Shown in pieces: positions 9,558 to 18,191 of a stretch of 64,000 bases of DNA. Made by a program: the position numbers and the translations under genes. Each line of letters begins with the position of its first letter. Within the stretch, counting starts at the first letter, position 1. Below the pieces are notes generated by a model. That model was not told the DNA's origin. It did no database searches and was given only the letters and a program-made list of their open reading frames with translations. The DNA is from Bacteroides sp. AN502(2024) (GTDB lineage Bacteria; Bacteroidota; Bacteroidia; Bacteroidales; Bacteroidaceae), in the NCBI RefSeq assembly GCF_041227145.1, contig NZ_JBGFSP010000003.1:1860001-1924000 (forward strand), given 5' to 3'.

Positions 9558-10280
9558 TTAATTATTTTCTTCCTCATTTTCTATCTCCTGCCCGTCGATC
9601 CACTCTTTAAAGTGTTCGGGGTTCAGACAATCTTCCAACCGGACGTCACCTACACGAGTGCGGATCAATCCTGTCAGATAAGCTCCGCTATGGAGCGCTT
9701 CACCAATATCACGCGCCAAAGCACGAATATATGTTCCTTTGCTGCATACGACACGGATTTGAATCATCGGTTCCGGATCGTCCAAGCGACATTCCAACAA
9801 TTCAATCTCATCGATAACAAGCTGCTTTGCTTTTAGTTCGACTTCCTCTCCTTTCCTAGCCAGTTCGTAGGCACGCTTGCCATCTACCATACAGGCAGAG
9901 AAGGCAGGAGGTACCTGATCGATGGCACCGATAAAGTGCGTCAACGCTTCTTCTACCAATTCCCTTGTGATATGCTCGGTAGGGTAGGTGGCATCTATCT
10001 CATGTTCCAAATCGTATGACGGGGTAGTAGCACCCAAACGCAACGTTGCGACGTACTCCTTCGTATGATATTGAAACTCTTCGATTCGTTTGGTAGCCTT
10101 GCCTGTGCATACAATCATCACCCCTGTTGCAAGAGGATCCAGTGTCCCGGCATGGCCGACTTTTAGTTTTTTCACTCCGATCCGACGGCAAATATGATAG
10201 CGTACATGCCCTACTACCTTAAACGAAGTCCATCCGAAGGGTTTATTGAAAAACAGTACTTCTCCTTTTTTAAAATTCAT
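9558..10280 (-). CDS. truB: tRNA pseudouridine-55 synthase
   Basis: Converts U55 of the T loop to pseudouridine. The 240-residue protein contains GHAGTLDPLATGVM with the catalytic Asp at residue 48, and the later signature CSKGTYIRALARDIGE. The PUA domain of longer versions is absent or reduced, which is normal in Bacteroidetes. Its start shares a base with the uppP stop. Confidence 0.95.
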   Translation of the reverse strand: MNFKKGEVLFFNKPFGWTSFKVVGHVRYHICRRIGVKKLKVGHAGTLDPLATGVMIVCTGKATKRIEEFQYHTKEYVATLRLGATTPSYDLEHEIDATYPTEHITRELVEEALTHFIGAIDQVPPAFSACMVDGKRAYELARKGEEVELKAKQLVIDEIELLECRLDDPEPMIQIRVVCSKGTYIRALARDIGEALHSGAYLTGLIRTRVGDVRLEDCLNPEHFKEWIDGQEIENEEENN

Positions 10281-11134
10281 CAGCCAATTTCTAAGTTGTA
10301 TCCAAGCAACAGCATTACCAAAATGGTTCCACCAACAATAATTCTGTACCAGCCAAATGCCTTAAAACCATATTTCGTAACAAAGCTGATAAAGAACTTG
10401 ATAGCCAGCAAAGCGACGATAAAAGCTACTACATTGCCTATAATAAGTGCCGGCATATTGTTGACAAGAATCTCGGTTCCACCATCCAGGAAGAGTTTCA
10501 AGACTTTATAGCCGGTTGCTGCAAACATAGTTGGCACGGCAAGAAAGAACGAAAACTCGGCAGCATCCTTGCGAGTCAACTTCTGAGCCATACCTCCGAC
10601 GATGGTAGCCATCGACCGGGATACACCTGGTATCATAGCAATACATTGAAACAAACCGATATTGATTGCCTTTTTTTCTGTCAGCACGGTCTCTTCGCTT
10701 CCTTTCGAGAAAATCTTATCGCAGAACAGCATGAATATACCACCGATAACCAGCATCACTGCCACTACCACTACACTTTCCAGCAGTTCGTCTATCTTAT
10801 CGCTAAACAGAAAACCCAAAATTGCAGCAGGAATAAAGGCAACCAGCAACTTCCAGTAAAAATCGAATTTATGCAGAAAACATTTCAAAGCGGAAGTTCC
10901 TGCAGGAACCGGTGTATGATTCAACCGGAAAAAACGCTTCCAGTAAAGGCAGACAACCGAAAGAATCGCGCCAAACTGGATAATAACAGTAAACGCTTTT
11001 ACAAATTCAGTACTTTCTACTCCTAAAATATTTTGCGTAATAATCATGTGCCCTGTAGAAGAAACCGGAAGAAACTCTGTCAATCCTTCTACAATAGCAA
11101 TAATAATCGTCTCAAGTGTCGTTAAATCACCCAT
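10280..11134 (-). CDS. uppP: Undecaprenyl-diphosphate phosphatase
   Basis: Recycles the lipid carrier used for cell-wall and surface glycans, in the inner membrane. The 284-residue polytopic protein carries the two family signatures: [15 protein letters not shown] near residue 15 and [15 protein letters not shown] in the second half. About seven hydrophobic helices are visible. It lies 2 bases after DUF3098 and is coupled to truB. Confidence 0.95.
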   Translation of the reverse strand: MGDLTTLETIIIAIVEGLTEFLPVSSTGHMIITQNILGVESTEFVKAFTVIIQFGAILSVVCLYWKRFFRLNHTPVPAGTSALKCFLHKFDFYWKLLVAFIPAAILGFLFSDKIDELLESVVVVAVMLVIGGIFMLFCDKIFSKGSEETVLTEKKAINIGLFQCIAMIPGVSRSMATIVGGMAQKLTRKDAAEFSFFLAVPTMFAATGYKVLKLFLDGGTEILVNNMPALIIGNVVAFIVALLAIKFFISFVTKYGFKAFGWYRIIVGGTILVMLLLGYNLEIG

Positions 11135-11136
11135 TT

Positions 11137-11379
11137 TTATTCTCCTGTTTTTTGTGTTTTAGGTCTTCGCAATACGGCATAAATCATAGATAAGAAGCCA
11201 AACAGGCAAACGACCGGCGCTACCTTGATTCTACGCACACTGAAAATATCAGGTTCAAAAGAGGTTTCGGACGATGTAGGTCCCGTCATCAATATAAAAC
11301 CGATAATAACAATCGCCATCCCTATCGCGAGCAAGATAAAGTTCACTTTATCAAAGGCAAATTTCTGCTTGTCAGACAT
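11137..11379 (-). CDS. DUF3098 family membrane protein
   Basis: An 80-residue protein with two hydrophobic helices ([20 protein letters not shown] and [18 protein letters not shown]), separated by a loop containing [16 protein letters not shown]. This layout and the position between ftsX and uppP are typical of Bacteroidetes DUF3098. Its function is not known. Confidence 0.85.
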   Translation of the reverse strand: MSDKQKFAFDKVNFILLAIGMAIVIIGFILMTGPTSSETSFEPDIFSVRRIKVAPVVCLFGFLSMIYAVLRRPKTQKTGE

Positions 11380-11490
11380 AGTTTATTTAATTACAAATTA
11401 CTAATTACAATCATTCCCATCATCTATCAGTCGGGCGTTACGGATGCTAATCATACAAACACAAGTTTGTAACCAGCCGTTCGCAATCCG

Positions 11491-12372
11491 CTAAATATAG
11501 TACAGACTGTTGGCTTTCATTCTCAAATATTTATTCATGGAGAAATAAGCACATAGCCACGTTATTACAATTCCAAAAGCCAATACACTTGCACAGACAA
11601 TCAACATGACTCCGGGCGTGATGACCTGAAGCAATTCCTGTTCATACGTCACTGCCCAATAGGCGGTTCCCATCAATACGGAATCGGCAACGATGGCTGC
11701 CAGTATTCCGCTCCATACATTCTTTCGAAGGAATGGTCCCCGGATGAATCCCCAACTCGCCCCCACCAGTTTCATCGTATGAATGAGGAAGCGTTTCGAG
11801 TAGATGGCCAACCTTATCGTATTGTTTATCAAGGCAAAAGAAATAAATGTGAGCACCACTGCCAGAGCGAGTAGCACCAGACTGATATTTCGTATATTGT
11901 CATTCACCGCGTCAATCAGTTCCTTTCGATAGAGCACATCTTGTATGTTGGTATTCTTTGTAATCATTTTCTCTATCTTCGCAATGCTGTCGGAATTAGC
12001 ATAGTCGGAATGGAGCTTGATTTCGATAGAAGCGGTAAAGGGGTTATAGCCCAGAAAATCTTCCGGGTCGGTTCCCATCGCCTCCGTCTGCTCTTTCAAT
12101 GCTTGTTTTTTAGAGATGTATTCGGATTGTTTCACGAAAGGTTCCTGATTCAGTTTCTTCTGAAGTTTCAGTATATCCGCCTCTTTCATATCGTCACTGA
12201 TAAGAACGGAGAAACTGATATTCTCGCGGACGTATACAGAAAGATTGTGCGCCGTCAATACGAAAAAGACAACCAGCCCTAACAGCAGCAACACCAGTGT
12301 CGTACTGATACTGGACGTGATGAACTGCATATCGAAGATCGAACCTGACTTATATTTTTTTTGATTTCCCAT
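11491..12372 (-). CDS. ftsX: Cell-division protein FtsX
   Basis: The permease-like partner of FtsE that regulates septal peptidoglycan hydrolases. The 293-residue protein has a cytoplasmic N-terminus, a first helix (TTLVLLLLGLVVFFVLTAH), a periplasmic domain with ISFSVLISDDMKEADILKLQ and YNPFTASIEIKL, then three C-terminal helices. ftsE is not adjacent, which is usual in Bacteroidetes. It lies 3 bases after the methyltransferase gene. Confidence 0.92.
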   Translation of the reverse strand: MGNQKKYKSGSIFDMQFITSSISTTLVLLLLGLVVFFVLTAHNLSVYVRENISFSVLISDDMKEADILKLQKKLNQEPFVKQSEYISKKQALKEQTEAMGTDPEDFLGYNPFTASIEIKLHSDYANSDSIAKIEKMITKNTNIQDVLYRKELIDAVNDNIRNISLVLLALAVVLTFISFALINNTIRLAIYSKRFLIHTMKLVGASWGFIRGPFLRKNVWSGILAAIVADSVLMGTAYWAVTYEQELLQVITPGVMLIVCASVLAFGIVITWLCAYFSMNKYLRMKANSLYYI

Positions 12373-12375
12373 GCG

Positions 12376-13275
12376 TTATCTTTTTTTTCGAAATACATAA
12401 ATCATGGAACTACTGCGTTCTTTACGTCCTAAAGCATTCAACCATGCTAATATCCCGGCAAACATCCCTTTCAGGAAACTGCATGAACTGCCACGATGTT
12501 TTTCGCTCAGCATGGATACGTAAAACGCATCGAACGGCATCGGATGACGAGCCGCCATAATAAAACCATGACGGGAAGCCAGCTGTTGTATAGTGCCCGG
12601 AGTGAAATGCCAAAGATGACGGGGAACGTCATAAGCCGCCCAATATTCACCGTAGCGTTTGGCATCATAAGAAGAGCAATTGGGCACTGCCACAATCAGT
12701 ACTCCTTTTTCAGTCAGTAACTCATGAAGTCGCTGCCAGACTTCACCAAGGTGTTCCAAATGCTCCATCACATGCCAAAGGGTAATAACATCAAAGCTAC
12801 CGGGCACAAACTCCTCCAAAGCAGATTCGGGCTTTACGTCCAGATCAAAATGCAGCTTCGCAAACTCACGCGCCTGCGGACTTTTCTCCACCGCCTCCAC
12901 TTTCCAGCCCCGACGAATCATCGTATCGGGAAAGTAACCGGTTCCCGTACCTATATCAAGCAAACGCCCTGTTTTACGATGCGCTTCCTTCGCTACCAAG
13001 CGCGCTTTGCGGCCCAGCATATAGGAACGTACATAATGGTAGATGCTATTCATCGCACCCTTGCGCGTATCAGTGTGAGAGATATAGTCGGGAGCCTCAT
13101 AATACTTGCCTATCTCCGCCTCCACGGGAACTCCTTGTGTGAATGTAAATCCACAGTCCTCACACGAATACAGTTCAAACTGTTCGCCCGAAGCATAAAA
13201 ATCCGTACAAGTCATGACGCGTTTCAAATGCGCGCCGCCACACACCGGACAAGCATTTATACTGAGTTTCTCCAT
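12376..13275 (-). CDS. Class I SAM-dependent methyltransferase with N-terminal zinc ribbon
   Basis: A 299-residue protein. The N-terminus has two CxxC pairs (CPVCGG and CEDCGF) that probably bind zinc. The SAM-binding motif is GRLLDIGTGTGYFPDTMIRRG, followed by FDVITLWHVMEHLEH and a carboxylate-like motif IVAVPNCSSYDAKRYG. This architecture resembles methyltransferases acting on surface sugars or lipids, but the substrate cannot be told. It is the first gene of the run to folK. Confidence 0.85.
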   Translation of the reverse strand: MEKLSINACPVCGGAHLKRVMTCTDFYASGEQFELYSCEDCGFTFTQGVPVEAEIGKYYEAPDYISHTDTRKGAMNSIYHYVRSYMLGRKARLVAKEAHRKTGRLLDIGTGTGYFPDTMIRRGWKVEAVEKSPQAREFAKLHFDLDVKPESALEEFVPGSFDVITLWHVMEHLEHLGEVWQRLHELLTEKGVLIVAVPNCSSYDAKRYGEYWAAYDVPRHLWHFTPGTIQQLASRHGFIMAARHPMPFDAFYVSMLSEKHRGSSCSFLKGMFAGILAWLNALGRKERSSSMIYVFRKKR

Positions 13276-13399
13276 TAATTTCTAAGCAAAATTAAGTGCT
13301 GCCTCGAATGACAAGATAACACTATACCCGAATTTGGTGCAAAGAAACAAATAAAAAGTGATGGATTGGGGTTTCATTAAGGACTTTTAATAGAAGAGT

Positions 13400-13740
13400 T
13401 GTCTTGATGCAGACTCAAACATCTTCCAAACAGAATTTCGTATTGCATCTGGAATCGCTTTCATTTTTCAAAGAAAAGACATCCTTCCCGAAGCGATATT
13501 CTGTCCAGTCCAAAAATTTTGTCCGTCAAAGCGAACTTGCGATGTACGAACTTCCCGCTTTAAGTAGTCGTAATACGTTTTTGTTACGGGCTTACCTGTT
13601 TTAGCAATGGCTACGAAGTACTATCCCGATTCTTCTTCATTACTCCAAGCAACAATCTGCCCCTCCACTTTTCCATCACGATAGAGATTTCCCGCCAAGT
13701 GTCTCCAAACAGTATACTCATCTCATACGAATACCCTCCC
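13400..13740 (-). pseudogene. Mosaic of decayed RHS-toxin and macro-domain fragments
   Basis: No intact frame, but three adjoining blocks resemble other parts of this island in the same orientation. 13,407-13,462 matches the macro-domain gene near 14,015-14,074. 13,471-13,524 matches the RHS linker at 14,877-14,933, including GATATTCTGTCCAGTCCAAA. 13,524-13,730 matches the YD-repeat shell near 20,895-21,105. The blocks are joined in an order not found in the intact genes, so this is rearranged debris, not a simple duplicate. It fills most of the 580-base gap between the methyltransferase and macro-domain genes. Confidence 0.7.
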
Positions 13741-13809
13741 TTTTTATGAACGGTGCAGCTCTGAAGCAAATCAATTGATGCATCGTGAAAAAAATCTCAG
13801 ATAAAAATA

Positions 13810-13848
13810 CCCCGATATAAATTGACATTCAATCAAATTATATCAGGG
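13810..13848 (-). terminator. Hairpin after the macro-domain gene
   Basis: Arms CCCCGATATAAATTG and CAAATTATATCAGGG pair with a few mismatches around a short loop. It starts 8 bases past the macro-domain stop. A close relative of this hairpin stands at 16,732-16,776. Confidence 0.6.
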
Positions 13849-13855
13849 TAAAATA

Positions 13856-14320
13856 CTAAATTCTGTTTACTTGTTGATAGTTCTCCACAACAATAATATC
13901 TACATCTGGAAAATGCAGAGCAGCCGTTTCAAGTATATACTTAACATCTTCCCAAACCAATCCACCTAATCCAGCACCAATTTTGGGCATCGCTATTGCT
14001 GTAATATTTTGTTTTGTTGCAGACTCAAGCATCTTCCAAACAGAGTTTCTCAAAGCATCCAGGGTTGCTTTCGTTTTCCAATCTTTCTGCGTACCTAAAT
14101 TATATACATATTCATCGTTTAATCTATATTCAAAAATATCTCCTAATTTAAATACTCCATCTTTACATAACTTTTTGTACTGAAGATACATATTAGGATA
14201 CCTATGTTTAAATTGCAATGCGATTCCTTTCCCCATTGCACCAGCACAATTACAACCATGTGCATAACAGTGCACATCAGGTAACGCGAAAATATCCCCA
14301 TATTTTATATAATTAATCAT
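13856..14320 (-). CDS. Macro-domain protein, candidate immunity to the ADP-ribosyltransferase toxin
   Basis: A 154-residue single macro domain. It shows the N-terminal IKYGDIFALPDVHCYAHGCNC with conserved ADP-ribose-contacting residues, the loop AGAMGKGIALQFKHRYP, and the second loop MPKIGAGLGGLVWEDVK. Known macro domains bind ADP-ribose, and some remove it from DNA or protein, as DarG does against DarT. It is the gene directly downstream of the HYD1-type ADP-ribosyltransferase tip, where RHS immunity genes normally sit. I infer that it neutralises that toxin by reversing or masking the modification. Confidence 0.85.
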   Translation of the reverse strand: MINYIKYGDIFALPDVHCYAHGCNCAGAMGKGIALQFKHRYPNMYLQYKKLCKDGVFKLGDIFEYRLNDEYVYNLGTQKDWKTKATLDALRNSVWKMLESATKQNITAIAMPKIGAGLGGLVWEDVKYILETAALHFPDVDIIVVENYQQVNRI

Positions 14321-14425
14321 ATTCTAAAATTTTAAATAGTACTTTAATATTTCATTTCCCGAATAGAATTTCTATCCCGTAAAAGTAAATTTTTCTATTT
14401 GTTATTCAAAAAAATTCCTCTTTAT

Positions 14426-15046
14426 TTAGAATTTAACCTTAAAAATGGTTATTCCACTTTCGATTATTCTATTACTAATATCTAAAGCCTGATTATTTGG
14501 AATTAAATAATTGTATGAAGCATTTCTTACAACATTTAGCCCTGTCACATCAACCTTAATATAATGAGTTAGATGGCTAGTATTCCAAGGAACTCTATAT
14601 AACCTTCTGGATAATTGACCTGCTGTATAATCTAATGAGTTTAAATCTGTCAAATACTGACCATCACCAAATCTAGCATGTATATTACCTGTAGAAGGTA
14701 ATAACTGTTTTGTTTCCATTATGCTTTTGTACCCTTGTTCTGTAGTATAATGTGTTAAAGTGGTTTGCGACTCCGGTACAACTGACGATGTAGGATTATC
14801 CAATAACGCAATATCAGGAATATTATCAAAGGAGATAGCATTTGGATGCTCAACCGTATTTATTGGTGTATTCTTCAAAGAGAACGCATTCCTTCCCGGA
14901 GCGATATTCTGTCCAGTCCAAAAATTTTGTCCTTTAATGAAAGACATACCACCACCAATCAATCCACCCCCCCACAGTACCTGTGATAGAACCATAAAAT
15001 GCACCATTAAGACCATTGGAAAAAGCATCAGAGATATTTCCTCCAT
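14426..15046 (-). CDS. RHS C-terminal tip with HYD1-type ADP-ribosyltransferase domain (out of frame with its RHS core)
   Basis: From about 14,967 down, this frame continues the RHS linker (GGLIGGGMSFIKGQNFW, FSLKNTPINTVEHP). It then enters a toxin domain of about 110 residues with LTHYTTEQGYKSIMETK, HARFGDGQYLTDL, and ISNRIIESGITIFKVKF at the end. These match the Tox-ART-HYD1 family of polymorphic-toxin ADP-ribosyltransferases, whose signature residues are H, Y and D. The first 25 or so residues before the linker are an out-of-frame artefact. Joining to the RHS core needs a one-base change in the G7 run at 14,967-14,973. As it stands the tip may not be translated. The cognate immunity candidate is the next gene. 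Confidence 0.75.
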   Translation of the reverse strand: MEEISLMLFPMVLMVHFMVLSQVLWGGGLIGGGMSFIKGQNFWTGQNIAPGRNAFSLKNTPINTVEHPNAISFDNIPDIALLDNPTSSVVPESQTTLTHYTTEQGYKSIMETKQLLPSTGNIHARFGDGQYLTDLNSLDYTAGQLSRRLYRVPWNTSHLTHYIKVDVTGLNVVRNASYNYLIPNNQALDISNRIIESGITIFKVKF

Positions 15047-16730
15047 CTACTAACGTATTGCCGAAACCAAGCGTGAAACCGGATGTCGCACCACCGACAA
15101 AGCCACCGATAGCACCACCTATAAAACCTGCACCACCGGCTACGCCACCGGTAGCAGCACCAATAGCACCGGCAGCTGCACCAATTCCAAAATAAGCCAA
15201 ACCTTGCCCGAAGTTATCTATGCTTTTCCAATGGGTTGCCACATTGATTGCTCCGCCAATAACAGCAGCACCTATTACAAACCAAATAAACTCTCCATTC
15301 TCATCCACATAACACAGCGGACTATTCATACAATAACTATAACGGTTGAAAGCCTGCGTATAATCAAGTATCTGTACATAAGGGTCAGGGCTCAGAAAAC
15401 GTCCTAATACAGGATCATACAAACGGGCATTCATATTTATCAGCCCGAACATCGGCAAATGTTCATGTCCTGTAAAACCTCTACCCAGCATCAATTCCGG
15501 AGCACTCTCATTCGCATATGCCTCATGAGTCAAAGGATTACGCCTACAACCCCAGGCATCAAAGTTGTTTTCTTCCACCACATTTCCTTGCGTATCTGTT
15601 ATTTGCAGAATACTACCCAAGTAATCACGGTGGATGAAATAAATAGAAGTACGACCACTTTGCTTTACCAGTACAGCAGGGGCATCGTAATAATCACCAC
15701 CTAAGTATAACCTTTCCTGCGTACCCGTACTGTCAATATCCAATTCATAATTACCTCCCAAATAATAGCGTGACAACTGCATCGAATCATTTACAGAAAA
15801 CTGCATACGGATGCGGTTGTGGTTGGCATTATATGTCAACACGGCTTTCTTCTTATCTTGCATGATGACAGAAGGACGCTCACCGGCAGTATAGGTGATG
15901 TTAAGTTCAGACTTCACCGGATTGTCTCCAACAGGAGCCAAACCCGTCACGGCATAAGGACGGTTCGGATTGGTATAAACCAGTTCCCCGGCATCACCTT
16001 TCCAACGAATATTACCATAATTATCATAAAGAACGGTTTTATTACCGTAAGAACACAAACGGTTCAAGGTATCATAATCAAAATCCTCAGACAAGTTTCT
16101 GATTCCATCCGTACGATTTTCAAGATTGTTATTCGCCACATTGAAACGGTAGCTGTGGTCGAACATTACACTCCCATCCGCACGGGTGATGCTGCGTCTT
16201 ACAGGCAGGCCCCATTCATTAAACTCATAGGTACGCTGCATTCCGCCCGAAGTAAGCTTCGTCAACTGTCCCAGTGAATTCTCTTCATCGTGACGATAGA
16301 CCAACGTTCCGTCCGCAAGACGAACTTCTGTCAGGAAGCCGTTCTGATAAGACAACTGCTCTGTAGCTAATATACCATTTTGCGAAAAATAAGCGATAGA
16401 CGCAGGTAATCCATCAGCTGTATAGCTGTACACTTTTTCAAGCCATTTGCCATCCGGAGCTTCTTCGCGCTGCGTTTGCAGTCTGCCATACTCATCGTAA
16501 GTATTGTGCAGAGCGCTGCCATTGCTTGACACTGCGGAAAGCAACAGGTTTTCCGTATCGTCATAGGTATAGACAGTTGTCAAGTCAGGCGTAATTTGCT
16601 TCACTACACGTCCATAGCGGTCGTATTCTTTCACTAATTCACGCCCATCGGCATCAGTTTCTTTGCAAATATGGCGGATACCATTTTCAATAATAGCATC
16701 GCTCAAAGCACCGTAGTCGCAAGAAACCAA
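14934..16730 (-). pseudogene. Orphan RHS core cassette, N-terminally truncated
   Basis: The frame covers the last YD repeats and the RHS core (GRGFTGHEHLPMFGLINMN, ARLYDPVLGRFLSPDPYVQI, NRYSYCMNSPLCYVDENGEF) plus the Gly-rich segment. It is very similar to 18,740-20,480 of the large rhs gene. It lacks signal peptide, SpvB and FG-GAP regions; the only start is a TTG at 16,730 beside a hairpin. Relative to the large gene, 71 codons are missing in frame between IENGIRHI and CKETDADGR. The frame ends prematurely as WIDWWWYVFH because of an extra C (G on this strand) at 14,967-14,973. It is best seen as a silent donor cassette for toxin-tip replacement. Confidence 0.75.
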
Positions 16731-16731
16731 A

Positions 16732-16776
16732 TTACCCTGATATAAATTGGTTTTTAGTCAATCTGTATCAGGGTAA
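16732..16776 (-). terminator. Hairpin at the junction of two toxin cassettes
   Basis: Arms TTACCCTGATATAAATTG and CAATCTGTATCAGGGTAA form a strong stem around a 9-base loop. It is related in sequence to the hairpin at 13,810-13,848. It lies exactly between the relic of a nuclease tip and the start of the orphan RHS core. Confidence 0.6.
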
Positions 16777-16862
16777 GACAATTTAAATTTGTTGATAAGG
16801 AGTAAATCCCGTACTAGGATTATTCTTGACTCCAAATGAATAGGTTGCTTTAGCCAACTTAA
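16777..16862 (-). pseudogene. Relic of a second nuclease-type toxin tip
   Basis: The minus-strand translation reads ATYSFGVKNNPSTGFTPYQQI before a stop. The nuclease tip of the large rhs gene has FEVKNGSTAGFTPNQQINLP at the same place. The DNA aligns with 18,325-18,412. Only about 28 codons remain, so this is a leftover of another cassette, and the catalytic Glu is now Gly. Confidence 0.65.
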
Positions 16863-16903
16863 ATCAGGACAAGACACTCAGTCTAACAACTAAAACTCTA
16901 TGA

Positions 16904-17329
16904 TTATAAGTCTTCTATTTTTAAACGAAACTCAAAAACACAGGTTTGCATACATTCATGTATTATATCTACAATCTTTCTTTTCTCACTTTTTGGAAAA
17001 ACATATAGAAGAGTATGAGGATCATTCAAGTAATGGTTCCAAAAGTCTATGCTATTTACTATAATCCCGATATATGTTTTAAGATCATTTAAAGACAGCT
17101 CTGATAAATCATTATGAACAATTACAATCTCCTCATCTTCAATCCAATTAAAATCGCGATAAAGTTCGTCTAATGCATCCCAATTCTTTCCAAAATAAGA
17201 TGGAAATTGGAGAATATTAGACAATTCAGTGTATAGTTCTCTTTCTGTAGCTACAGAAGATACGTATCCAATATAAGCATTAGAAAAGAAATCCTTATTC
17301 CATTCATCTGTAAATATTATATGTTTCAT
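16904..17329 (-). CDS. Barstar-family protein, candidate immunity protein
   Basis: A 141-residue protein with the barstar core: ERELYTELSNILQFPSYFGKNWDALDELYRDFNWIE followed by an EIVIVHNDLSEL strand. Barstars bind and block RNases such as barnase, and are common as RHS-associated immunity proteins. It is longer than the classical ~90 residues because of extra N- and C-terminal parts. It lies 15 bases after the 238-residue gene. No barnase-like toxin is visible in this window, so its partner may have been replaced, leaving it as an orphan. Confidence 0.82.
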   Translation of the reverse strand: MKHIIFTDEWNKDFFSNAYIGYVSSVATERELYTELSNILQFPSYFGKNWDALDELYRDFNWIEDEEIVIVHNDLSELSLNDLKTYIGIIVNSIDFWNHYLNDPHTLLYVFPKSEKRKIVDIIHECMQTCVFEFRLKIEDL

Positions 17330-17344
17330 TGAATTAATTATAGC

Positions 17345-18061
17345 CTATTTATCCACCACACTATCATCTTTATGTACTCCTACCATTTTCTTAAAATTAT
17401 CAATGAATTCAAGATAATACTCTGGCACATTATTGTCATCTACATAAACCTCTCCATTGTCTGACGCTAGTTTCTTTAGTATTTCTACTTCATATTCTTC
17501 CAAACCAGAAACCGAAAACTTTTTTATATTCTCGTCTATACATTCAAAAGCACGGTTAATATCACCATTCAGATAGTGAAACACTGGTAGCATGGTTCCA
17601 TCCAAATCAGAGTATTTGCCTATTTCTAAGCCATAGATTAAATTATTCATATCTGATAACTCTTCCAAATAAGGGAGTCCATATTTTATGATAGCATCTG
17701 CCATTTTATTCGCTTCACTAGCTACATCCTCATTTTTTGAGAAACGCCATTCGATATAAGTTTTTTCAGGCATTAAATAACCAACAGGCATACCAATTCT
17801 GCCGCCAACATAGCCAGGAGTATCTGATTTTATCCCTCTTAATTTCATCTCTATATCATTTTCATCTTTATATAAAACTGCAACATTGGGATTCAAGTTA
17901 AATACTCCCAAAGAACCGTGAGAAACACCGAAACCTATGGTATATATGAGATTATCATTTACTTCCTTTATGAAAACATCATAAGTTTTTTTTCTTTCAA
18001 ATCCGTATTCAATGAATCTTGTATCCAACAAAGACATTATTCTTTTTATCATTTCTTTCAT
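17345..18061 (-). CDS. Unrecognised protein, candidate immunity to the nuclease-type RHS tip
   Basis: A 238-residue cytoplasmic protein without signal peptide or membrane segments. It begins MKEMIKRIMSLLDTRF and has an acidic C-terminal half. The N-terminal part (FERKKTYDVFIKEVNDNLIYTIGFG) faintly resembles DUF4304-like proteins; I would not name it on that. Position is the main evidence: it is the first gene after the large rhs gene, the normal place for cognate immunity. Confidence 0.6.
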   Translation of the reverse strand: MKEMIKRIMSLLDTRFIEYGFERKKTYDVFIKEVNDNLIYTIGFGVSHGSLGVFNLNPNVAVLYKDENDIEMKLRGIKSDTPGYVGGRIGMPVGYLMPEKTYIEWRFSKNEDVASEANKMADAIIKYGLPYLEELSDMNNLIYGLEIGKYSDLDGTMLPVFHYLNGDINRAFECIDENIKKFSVSGLEEYEVEILKKLASDNGEVYVDDNNVPEYYLEFIDNFKKMVGVHKDDSVVDK

Positions 18062-18191
18062 TTTCTGAATTAATATTCAATTCCGATCTCAAAGTTAACA
18101 ACTTTATGAGATCTCTAAAAATATTCGTCTATTAAAAACAAATTCAGCGGATAATCAACCCTCTGAATTTGTTTTCAATTTATTCTTTCAT

